A model generated the notes under the pieces. That model saw nothing but the letters and a program-made list of their open reading frames with translations. It ran no database searches and was not told the DNA's origin. From Mnemiopsis leidyi (Eukaryota; Ctenophora; Tentaculata; Lobata; Bolinopsidae), in the NCBI GenBank assembly GCA_000226015.1, contig JH152734.1, positions 250,670 through 314,669 of the forward strand: a DNA stretch of 64,000 nt. Direction: 5' to 3'. Of this stretch, positions 35,301-45,137 are shown in pieces. The stretch's first letter is position 1, and every line of letters starts with the position of its first letter. The position numbers and the translations under genes are program-made.

Positions 35301-36692
35301 ATATATACACTTGACAATCTCATTTCAACTTTCTTGAACTTTGAGGCCTTGTGGTTTACATTGATAGGTGGTCCTGCTGCTGATGTTTTAACATCAGATG
35401 CAGCCAGCATTGAGCACAAGTCCTGTTCCCAAAAGATGAGAACGTTAATTGATGCACTAGTTACTGATAACAGTGATAAGTGATAATTTTCTCAAAATTC
35501 CGTGCTTGAACATTACTATTAAATATAATTTTGCTGCATCAAACCTAAAGAGCAGGGTGTCTTGGGCAACTTGCAATGAACGTGGTAAAAAGATTTGAAT
35601 TGAACTGAATTACACGTGTTTGATTGCAAAGATTAAAACGCAACATTTAAGCAAGCTGCATAATTTGAGGTGGCCAGGATGTCCAGGACAACTTAGAGCT
35701 GCCCATTCCTAAAATAAACCATATATCTGACAAGTGGGCCACATTACATCTTTTTAGACTCTGTTCAGTGTTGCATTGTGACTTAGTAACATGATTTGTT
35801 TAGGCACTGCAGAGTGCAAAACGTGAGCTTAACTTTTACATGCATCTCGTTTTGTTACTTAGTAAACGCCCATTCCGTAACAAACAACTCCTTCACATGC
35901 AGCCTCAGCAATGGAAATATTTTTGGAAGAGCCTTGTTAAGCCAGTGTAATGCTTGTGTATCACTTTATGGGCAATGCGCGTTTAGAAGTTCTGCCTGGC
36001 CAGAAATGCGTAGGAGTGTGTGATGGCCGAATCAGTAGGTTAACAAAGTGAATCAGAGGAATTGAAACACGAGCAGAAGATTTTAAATTACCCTGTATGC
36101 AAGACGAAACCACTGCTTTTACTTTTTGCCTGTCGTATGCCTAGACAGATTTGGCAAATTGATATTGGCCCCATTGAGTGTCGCAGTTCTCTCTACCTTG
36201 TCGACGTCTTGTTGTAAGCGCTATCAAGGATTGGTTTGGTTATGGGTTTTAAATACAAATTACTGATTTGATTCTTATAAGTAAGGCCTCAGTAGAAGAA
36301 ACCTGATTTAACTTTTTTAACACCGACTTATTTGTTTTATCAAAGATATCGTTACCAATAGTGTCGAACTGTGTTTCTTATGACTCAAGTTGGAAATCTT
36401 AATGAAACTACTTTTAAGATTGTGACACCAATAATAAAATTGAAGGTTAACATCAGTGATCAGAAAGTTGAGAAATTGGAAATTGCTAAATTTGAGTTTT
36501 TAAATTCAAAAGAAAAATTAAAGAATTGAAATATTTTTTAAAAAATGATGTGATGATGTATGCATATAGTAATTTAGTATAATTAATCAAAATACTTTTT
36601 TCAGTTTGACAGATGACCTGCAATACAACACATACGTGAATCGTACTAACCAGCATCCGTCATTATCAAAAATACGTAAGAAGCAATATTGA
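32333..36692 (+). CDS. Small basic protein of unknown family, LINE debris in intron 2
   Basis: Three exons join in phase: 32333-32531, 32795-33053 and 36605-36692, giving 181 residues. Splice sites are AA|GTATGG, ACAG|GTGGG, AAG|GTAAGA and TCAG|TTTG. The protein is basic and Ser/Gln-rich, likely disordered in the first two thirds (RKIIKAPGGEGRPKSASASD, KKRSYQSFG, QKRRPQRHGQSS). It ends with a more ordered part (KKISKIWTEEEILRAWQKS, LTDDLQYNTYVNRTNQHPSL). The basic clusters suggest a nuclear protein. I do not recognise the family. Intron 2 is about 3.5 kb and carries LINE remains on the opposite strand. The third exon is supported only by phase and a good acceptor. Confidence 0.55.
33353..34404 (-). 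mobile_element. Degenerate non-LTR retrotransposon fragments
   Basis: On the minus strand, 33775-33370 encodes a piece like the end of a LINE endonuclease domain and its linker (VCKSDHFSMNFKI, then DPWFDSECYDAWRKKMRLHK). An N run at 33356-33369 interrupts it. Further upstream in the same orientation, 34404-34198 encodes MFGHVLRLPENSP and a GRHQINLLNTIK-type stretch, typical of the extreme C-terminus of such elements (GHVLRMP...GR). The order along the strand is inverted relative to one intact element and the reverse transcriptase is missing, so this is debris of one or two copies. It lies within the intron of the gene at 32333-36692. Confidence 0.72.
35260..35360. repeat. Inverted repeat
   Basis: The left part (around AACCACAAGGCCTCCAAGTT, 35257-35290) is mirrored by the right part (TGAACTTTGAGGCCTTGTGG, 35336-35355), making a foldback of about 35-base imperfect arms. 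It is within the intron that holds the LINE remains. Confidence 0.7.
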
Positions 36693-36789
36693 TAATTGGC
36701 AACTTAATAATCCAGTATTAGCCTAAATGTGTGCCTAGATTTTTTGAAATTCGCCAATTCAGAACTTGTCTCACGTTGCGCGTCAATTT

Positions 36790-36990
36790 TTTTGCGAGCA
36801 TAGCGCGAAATTAGGACGGACGCGCGCGGCGCAGCGCGAGCCATGCAGGACTATGTTGGCTTCGCAAGTCAGCTCTTTTACACAGCTCAAGCTGGTGACT
36901 TACTAAGCCAACATAGCCCTGTGGCTCGCGCTGCACGCGCCCTATCGGGAGCTTTTGTCTCCCGCTATCATCCTAATTTCGCACTAAGCT
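36790..36990. repeat. GC-rich foldback element
   Basis: Long imperfect palindrome: GCGCAGCGCGAGCCATG and GGACTATGTTGGCTT on the left are mirrored by AAGCCAACATAGCCC and TGGCTCGCGCTGCACGCGCC on the right. The outer ends (TAGCGCGAAATTAGGA and TCCTAATTTCGCACTA) also pair. It has much higher GC than its surroundings and no coding capacity. A non-autonomous DNA transposon is likely. Confidence 0.75.
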
Positions 36991-37289
36991 TGCACAGGGA
37001 TATACTTGTTTGACTTTGTCCAACCTTGTCGCGGTGATACCCGACTCACGCAGCTAAAGCTGCGTGAGAACGGTAGACGGATATCATCTCGTCAATGTCC
37101 GACCCTCATTCAAAGCGAATAGAGGAGAATAAAATGACGGGAGGGTGCGCGCTGCTGTACAAGGATATACGTGTTTAGCAAGCTAGCGACCTGTACATGT
37201 AGCTGGATGCTGTTCAAATTTGGATTCGAGCTCGCGCACACGTTACAATTACAATTATTATTCAACTTCAGTTGTATTACTTTGCTAAT

Positions 37290-37400
37290 TTTTCAGTAAA
37301 ATTAATATAGTAATTACACCGTAGTAATACCACTGGAGTGGTATTACTTTAGTAATACCATTATAGTAATTACACTCCAGTGGTATTACTAATTCATATC
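37290..37400. repeat. Palindromic GTAATACCACT cluster
   Basis: Several head-to-head copies of TAGTAATACCACTGGAGTGG and TAGTAATTACACTCCAGTGG form nested hairpins over about 100 bases. Together with the preceding foldback element this marks a repeat-rich intergenic stretch. Confidence 0.75.
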
Positions 37401-38672
37401 CCGAAGTCGACCTTAAAACGCGATTCAAACCAGTATTTTCTGCTTAGGACAGTAAGACTGGGCCAAAATTAACTACAGATTTCGTTTCGATGTATATCTG
37501 CCCTTGTGGTAGATACTTATACATGACACGATTACCTTCATTTCAATTAGAATCACATTCAAGCAAATTTTCTGTGAAAATGTCAAGTAAATATCTCAAC
37601 TTCAAGAATTAGAAGAGGTTAACAAAAGCCAAATCATGCATTTTTACTGGCTAAGCCTCTGTGAAGAACAAGTTTCCACAGATCAAGAATTTAAGCCAAA
37701 ATCGCACAACTTGTTGTCAAAAGAATAGTTCTATGGAGTTACAGCAAAAATTTGAGCAGGATATCTTGAGATATGACCTTAATTATACTACGTAGGCGAA
37801 TTATGTTGCTTTTTTCAGCATCGACAAGCACACATAATTACGTCATCAAAATACGGCCCTCAAACCGAACGGATACTGAAATCAAAAAACTGATAACTAG
37901 AACTTAGGTCTGTCTGGCGACACATTAACAGGCGACCCTCAGGGCTCCTTCCCTGTAATTGGTGGGGAGATGACACGTGACAGTAGATATGGTTACCTAT
38001 TGGTTGCAGGGCTCAAGGCTCTCACTATATTCGGACCGGGTTAAGTAAACCACCCACTTTATCGTTTGCAAATCATTAGTAAGATATGGGGCTCTCAAAT
38101 TTTTGATAATTTTCCTGATAACGGTTTGGATAAGTGAACAATTGGGCAAAACTGTGCATTATGTGGACTAAACTAGTAAAATGCTTACACCTTAAACAAT
38201 CAAAGTATTAAATACAAAAATACAAAAACTATCCGCTCAATTATACTTATTTATTTCAAAGATTAATAACAAAGAACGTCAGATTCGGCAATCAGCCTCC
38301 AGCATCACAGGACTTTAAGTTAAAGTTTAGCAGCGAGACGCCAAACGGCAATATACAAACAGTCTAATCTAAATCGAAATATAAAACGCTGCTAAGGTTT
38401 TTGTTTTATAAACGATCCCGGGCCGTTTTATCCCAAAGAATGCGTCCATAAATTTCCAAAACTATCGTTTCAGTTTCACAAATTTGAAAGGAAATTACAA
38501 ATTGACCAATCAGTCATATCATTCTATTTCTACTCAAATGCTAAACTGTAAAACTGTCTTTCAAATTCTGGTAGTCTGGTACTCTAGGAATTTTACCTGA
38601 AACAGAAAACGGGAAATGAAACAATTAATATAATCATGAAGTTTAACGTCTTGAGCTCGATAAAAAGTATAG

Positions 38673-41600
38673 ATGTCAAACTCGAACTTGCGGTCACAAT
38701 CACATGAAGCTAATTCTGATGAAATTATAAGTGAAATTATGATTATAAAAAAAGTAAAATCAAATCATGAATCATTATTGATATTTTCAGACTGGGCAAA
38801 AAGTGTCCGGATGATGTCGTTACTCAATTCTGGGGACGCATCTCTTGATTCCGACGATATGGTCTCAATAATCAGCGACATAATCGACGATATGAACAGT
38901 GAAAAAGTTGAGGAGCTCCTTGACAATGAGACTGAGTTTGAATCTTTACTTCAGATTAAACAGAAAAAACGACAGCAGGAGAATGTAAAGAAGGAAGTCT
39001 ATCCGATAGAGCCTATTTCTTTTCATAACTCCAGTGTTGGATTTGGGCCAAAGTCATTATTTGCAGCTACTAATTCAAATAAGAAAAGTCAACCTATCGA
39101 CCATGAAAAAGAGTTCAAGCAAGAAAAGAAGCCTTCTACATTTAGACGGGTCTATAGAAAAGCTGATTATTTCATCGACAAGCACTTTTTCCCGGAACTT
39201 TTAGAAATAGACTATGGAGTGAAGGTGGAGAAGAAAGAGAAGAAGCGGAAAAAACCCACACAACTGATCAAACAGCTCTACTACAAGCTCGATTACAAGA
39301 TTGACGAAAAGTTTTTTCCTAAGTTACTCGAGATGGATTACAAAAAGCCTACTGCTAATGAGGAAGACTTAGACCATTCAGATGAGGCTATTTACGACAA
39401 TTTACCTAACTCATCTAAGTCCGTTCCTGTCGTCATTGTTACTAATTCTTCGGGTGATAAATCTTGCCAGCCGGAAATCTCATCAGATGTGACCAAGGAA
39501 AGTCAGAGGGAGAGATTGAGGAGGATACTCGATCAGAGGAAGGATTCTGGGAAACCTAGACCGGCCGAAAAAGTCATGCGAATGCTACTTGGGTAAGTTT
39601 GAACCTTATACAGCTATAGCTTTGCCATAATGCCTTTACAATGTTATGTTATATGTAACGAGAACACGTGTATTATTTTAAGCCTGAAACTCAGTAACGG
39701 TAACATTTTGTAGTTTCTGGGGTCAGTCCCAGTCATTACTGTTTGATTCAAGATTACTTACTAAATTTAATTTCAGGATCCCAGCTTCTTTTAAACCAGC
39801 ACTATCTATTCCGAGTCCAACATCAGCAACTAGTGCGGAAAATCGTGATCATGAGATTGAGGCTAACGGAACAGGACATATCGGTAAGTCTCAGGATAAA
39901 TTATTATTTTTGTTATCATCACGTAATAATCAAGATTCTGACGTAATCTGTTAGTTGGAGATGATGTATTTTAATCCATGCAGTTTTCCACCCAAATTGT
40001 TACGAATACGATTATAAGCTAAGCAAACTAAACATATCGTACATTCTTCATTTGCAAAGCTTACACAGTACGCATAACATTAGCAGTAACACTGTCTTCC
40101 CATGCTCTAAACTTTATGTAAGAATCTTATGATGCTATTTTGTTTACTTTTTTTCGAGAAACAGACATTGTCATTGAACATGTCATTAAACTGCGACTAT
40201 AAAGAAGCACCAAAACATTTAATCGCGTTATTTCACTTTCAAACTATTTTTGTTGTCTTTTCTGCTGACTCACTTTCGTTTGTTGTATAACCCTAAGTTA
40301 AGTTGGTTGCTTGACTTTCAGACTTCCCTTATGAAATTTATTGCATCTAGGAGGAAGACTTAAACTTTTAGGTGACAATGTAGGAGACCGAGTTATCCTA
40401 CACTATGCTATGTGTTTAAGAGAGTGGTGTTGCAAGTGCTTGACAGGACGACAAACCCCCGAAGAGGAGGAGCAGCCAGGAGAGACAGAGCTACCTGCTC
40501 CAGAAGTTCAGGAAGTGAGACCGGAACAAGCGGTCGATCTTTACAACACAACCAGGACCACTCCCGTCACTCCACCGAGACCAAACAAGAGAAAACTTGA
40601 GGCGGCGTTAAAGGAGGCGGCGGCAGGGGACGACTTTAATCGTCAGATCAGCTCCATATCTGAGGATTCGCCTGAGGCGTTACGACGACAGACAGTTGCT
40701 TTTCGGAGTTTTCAGGTAAAGGAGAAGGGGGAAAGAAAACGATTACGTTCGAGTCCTGGGAAATTAGAAAGGGCTGAGTTTGCAAGTTCAGAAAGCTCAA
40801 ATCAGATTAAAAAAGGAGGGGAGACATTGCTTACTCAAACAACAAACGAGGAACAGATACACCCAGTAACAGTTCTAGACTCTCTCTCGAAGACTGTCCC
40901 AAGTGAAATCCGGGAGACTGATCTCTACAGCCCAGATCCATATCTCCACCTCTCTGTTGAAAGTCTCCAGAGTGAAGATCCGGGCAGGCCTGTATTTCAG
41001 CTGGTTCCGGTTCAGGTTCTTCACCAGCTGAACTCACCAGTCGATCAGAGGACTGAACTTGAGAATATCAACGTCGATTGTTCTGCTGAAGAAGAGGAAG
41101 AAGAAGAGGAAGGAGAAGAAGAAGGAGAAGAAATGGGCAGGCTTGGAAGAATAAAAAGCAGGTTCACAGGAGGAGCCAAAAAGGACGACAGGAAGTTTGA
41201 TCCTAAGAGGCAGGTGCATAATGTACACTCTGTTGAACAGAGAGAATCTGCTGTTTCTAACGACAAACTTAACCGCCCAAAAAACTTTGCCAAAACAAAA
41301 TACTTTAAGAAAACAGTGCCCAACAAGAACAATAGCTCAGTTGAAGGCGATAATGAATCTCGGGAGAAACAGAAGCTACTGAACACCGCATTGTTAGCGG
41401 GTGCTAGTGCTGAAGTGATAGCGGCAGCTCTAGATGAGAACCAACCAGCGAACGTCAGTGAGAGACTGCTCGTAGAAGCAAGAGCCCAGAGAAGGGCGGG
41501 AGATGAGATGTCAGAGCATGTTTTCACCTCACAACCAAACCTAGCATCACGTGACCCCAGTAAAGTAAGTCTCCAAACGGCTGCTTCGTACGAGTGGGAT

Positions 41601-42958
41601 CCTGAGTATGTCTCCACATTGCCTGGAGCTTCTATCAAAGTTACAGGTTTGATTTGTAAGTTGTACTTGCAGTTTTTTTAATAGTCTTTCTCCAAGCTTG
41701 AAGCTGACCGTAAATGTTTCACAAAATATTCCTTTTCTTTTGTATGTCAACATATTATATAATTTATGGAACGTCTTTCGATTTTCTGACAAAAAATATA
41801 TCCAATCCTCGACATTGAAATGAGTTTTTCTGAGCCAACTCAATAATCACAGGAAAGTATTGTCGCTTCTTTTCATAAATGATTTTAGTAAGTCTACATA
41901 ATTTGCGTGAAAGGCTTGTACATAAGACGGGGATTTCAAGGAAGCAAGAACTACCCAAAGTGGACCCTGACCCCTGTGTACTGAACAGTCTTTTTGTTTT
42001 TGCTTGTTTTGCGACAGAACTAGCTTCTTACTAGGAGATTAAGATGATGAGCGGTAGAGAACAGTTCATTTGTATCCGAACTTTAGGTAATGTTCCTCTT
42101 TACCAGGGACTTAAAGTAGCGCATTGTTTAACTTTAATCACACGATCGGCTAGAATTGTACTAGAAACTTTTTAAATGTGTACGAACAAATCAGATTGTT
42201 AGAAAGAATATTATCCCAGGAACTGGACAGACGGTTTCCAATGTGGACAGAAGAGGAACAATCAGGGGCCCCTGCAATTTCTGTGAAGATTGTGAGCAGT
42301 ATGAGGTTGAGAAGGGTCTCAGCTGCGAGTACTGTGGGTGTCCTCCCGGCAAACACAAGAATATAGGACATTTTAACCAGGTAAATTGATAGATATGTTC
42401 CTGTTAATTTGCAGCTGAGTTGGCCTTTTGTAACCCATCGAAACATGGCTGTACAGTAGCTCATTCGATCCATTGTAAAAACGCATCACTTCAGATGACA
42501 AAGTCCATGACTGACTTGAAACCGTCACATGTAGCAGAAGCACCGACCCAAGCTTTCCAACACAAAGATTCAAGCGAAGTTCCCGCACATCACAGCACGC
42601 TCCGGGAACCAGGATACAGTGGAAGTCTTGTCGGGTCACCGCGGTTAAACAGTGACAGTGGAAGAGGCGCTAGTGGTAGTGGAAGAGGCGCTAGGAAACC
42701 TCTAAGCGTGGCCGATGTTTCTGCTCTGCCATCTAGTATGACTCTGGAAAGTGCTATAAAGTAACTATTCTAATCTATTTGTATTTCGAAAATTCAGAAT
42801 ATTTCGGCCAGTGTTTTCAGATCACTGTAATTGTGCCATTAGATCACCAAACAAATTACCACCAAATCCTCAGTTTTCTGACCCTGGAACGGGCTGAGTC
42901 TACTGATCCAGTAGCCAGACACTCTTCATCTCCAGATATCAACAGACTTACTGTCGAG
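38673..42958 (+). CDS. Large, mostly disordered protein with a Cys-rich module (unknown family)
   Basis: Exons that join well: 38673-39592, 39777-39883, 40351 to about 41640. Further exons follow at about 42170-42380, 42495-42760 and 42874-42958. The first exon contains two related 26-residue stretches ending in FFPELLEIDYG and FFPKLLEMDYK, an internal repeat, followed by an acidic segment. The third exon begins with GGRLKLLGDNVGDRVI and CLREWCCKCL, then a long charged region with a Glu run (about 41080-41130). The fourth has a compact cysteine cluster (CNFCEDCEQYE then SCEYCGCPPGKHKN) that looks metal-binding. The next two are Ser/Gly-rich. The donor ending exon 3 and the start of exon 4 are not settled. 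Similar phase and spacing suggest it may continue into the Ig-domain exons. No family recognised. Confidence 0.55.
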
Positions 42959-43091
42959 GTAAGTAATATCAACAACTTTCGTATTCCAAACTTTCTCAGT
43001 TTACAAAATTTCCATAGGTAGATTACGATAATTAAGAAACTTCCGATCTTTAAAGTTCATTTATTGTAAGAGAGGACGGCAACCAACAGAA

Positions 43092-44176
43092 ATGAGCTAC
43101 CGATCAGATTTTAGCGACTTCGGCAGCACAGGGGCTCTCGGACACTCTGTAAGTAACTGCTAAAACATTCAGCTTTGTACAATCCTAATCGGCCGATAGT
43201 GAAACATGAAGGTCATTTAGAGCTGTTATCTGTCTATTCTGAGATAAAACAAACATTTCTCGAGCCACAATCACAACAAGTAACAACTCACACATCATGT
43301 CCGTACAGACGTACGACGGAGGGCCGAAGAAAAGTGTTTCTCCCCTTGTTTTGTCAGACGACGAGTTCGAACTACCCGACAGCGAAGAGCTAATCAATCA
43401 GAACACGGCGAAAACCCTGACCTTCAAACAAAGTCGTGAGTTAAATACTTACAAGCTAGATTTATTAGCTTTCACACGATCTTGTAATTTTGATGGTGCT
43501 ATAAGTTTAAATCCACGAAGGTCCCTTCTTGTCTTCTTTACCGTGCTATGAGTAAAATCCCATACACATTGCACTTCAATTTATTGACTGAATTAATCTA
43601 CTATACCTCTAATTATCCATAACTTCTCAATCAGCTCTAGAGTCAGAGTTGCGAATCATTCCCCTCAACGAAGAAGGAATAATCAGAGGAATCATTAAGG
43701 AGTCGGTTTCCCTTAAAGTCGACATAATTCCTCGGAACATCAGAAAGCAGCACATCACCTGGCTGCACAACCACAAGAAGATTAGTCCCCGATACAGGGT
43801 CAGATTCGTAGACGACCGGCGCGAGGTAAGAAACCAATATATAGAGACAACCATCGTCCATAAAGGAAGCAAAAATGTTTTCGGAGAAACAAGCATTTAA
43901 ACAATTGACTGTTGTAACTCAGCTCTGGAATCAGAGTTACGAACCCGACTTAACGCCATAGTGAGGTTCTGCTCAAATGAGCATATAAACGCCACATTTA
44001 CATTTATATAAATAACAGATCACTTCCCCCAGGTGCACATAGTAAGTCTGAGGAAGAAAGATGCCGGGATCTACACCTGCCAGATCAAGCACAACGACGG
44101 GAGCGGTAGTAAAACTACCGCATGCACCATGATACTGGACGTGCAGGTCCCTCAGTTCGTCCCCAAAGACTTGTAG
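43092..44176 (+). CDS. Ig-domain unit, possible short isoform with its own first exon
   Basis: Exons 43092-43148, 43309-43432, 43635-43825 and 44033-44176 join in phase to give 171 residues starting MSYRSDFSDFGSTG. An acidic linker (DDEFELPDSEEL) leads to a single I-set-like immunoglobulin domain. It has the core Trp in HITWLHNHK, RYRVRF, then DAGIYTCQIKHNDG with the usual Asp-x-Gly-x-Tyr-x-Cys, and closes with ACTMILDVQVPQFVPKDL. The B-strand Cys is absent (SVSLKVDI), so the standard intradomain disulfide cannot form, as in many intracellular Ig domains. No signal peptide or transmembrane segment is seen. The preceding exon 42874-42958 is in the right phase to splice to 43309, so the Ig domain may also be the C-terminus of the longer upstream protein. 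Confidence 0.6.
43919..43999 (+). other. Exon-like duplicate of the Ig exon start
   Basis: After an acceptor-like ACTCAG, CTCTGGAATCAGAGTTACGA repeats the start of the Ig exon at 43635 (CTCTAGAGTCAGAGTTGCGA). In the phase used by that exon it reads TLESELRTRLNAIVR and stays open for about 25 codons. It could be an alternative terminal exon that would omit the Ig domain, or a decayed exon duplicate. Confidence 0.4.
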
Positions 44177-44674
44177 GTTGAGTTGTAGAGTTCGGGAGAC
44201 TCAAGCATCACGTTGGTGTCACGTCGGTGTCACGCACTTACTCACCGCTACGTTTCGTCACCATGTCCTACATCCGTGATGTTGGGACAAAATTGCGACT
44301 AGTTAGACTAGTATTTCGTCCGAGCGATTATTCCATTAAATTTGCACTTGATCTTGATTTCAAATCATTGTTTGTATCTAATTTCATCCCATGGACAATA
44401 GATTAACATTGGCCGAGACAGGAGCATCATCTCACTTCTTTCTATGCTCAAAAATTGATCTAACATCAAAAATGTTTGATATAATTTGGCCGCACCTTTG
44501 TTGCAATTCTATTCTGCCTAAAATGCGATAAAAACCATAAACTGCTCAGCTCAGAGTTATCTGCTCCAATATCATTGCTCCCTCAAGTTTAAACTTAACT
44601 GAAAGACATTGAAACATCATAAAACAATGTCCCAGTGCCTAACACCCTATTAAAAACTAACTCTGCTTATGCAG

Positions 44675-44894
44675 CAGATGGAGCGAAGAAGCTCAGTCAG
44701 ATTCACGTCAGATTCAGGTCCCAAAAAGTGCTCCAGCCAAACCTAGAGTTGCGTTGATGTTCAATAGTTACACTAGTCACAGTAAGAATAGAAAGCGAGG
44801 GCTGAATCCTCCCAAGTCAAACATTAGAGACATTGGTGGTTGGGACAATGGAGATGGGCTTGGAGACGACGGGGACGATGGAGGCGACTATTGA
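44675..44894 (+). CDS. Possible additional 3' exon, Gly/Asp-rich end
   Basis: Behind a fair acceptor (TTATGCAG) a frame stays open for 72 codons to TGA at 44892. It reads VPKSAPAKPRVALMFNSY and a basic stretch (SKNRKRGLNPPK), then ends NGDGLGDDGDDGGDY. Composition is protein-like. The phase does not fit the 44033-44176 exon directly, so it may belong to an alternative transcript of the Ig unit or be a separate small gene. Confidence 0.35.
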
Positions 44895-45137
44895 TTTAAA
44901 TCAGAGACGATCGTACAATGTATACCAGAATCCTAGCTCCAATTTCCGAATGTGTGAAAGTTTTAAATTTTGTTTGTTAATCAGTGACAAATGGGCAGCA
45001 TGCTGGAATTGATTGTGCTGCAGCTAGAGTTTGACATTATACAAGCAAGTTTTGTGAACAGACAGTAATTTTGCCAGTTTTGGTTCAGCTAACTTTGCTG
45101 TGACCGCGACAGTTTGTGCACGTGACGTCACTAACCT

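Noticed and set aside
35047-35310. 87-codon frame on the minus strand
   Set aside because: It overlaps an inverted repeat near LINE debris and shows no recognised domain; probably repeat-derived.
41045-41638. 197-codon frame on the minus strand
   Set aside because: Antisense shadow of the charged exon of the + strand gene; Ser/Phe-rich from complementing Glu/Lys codons.
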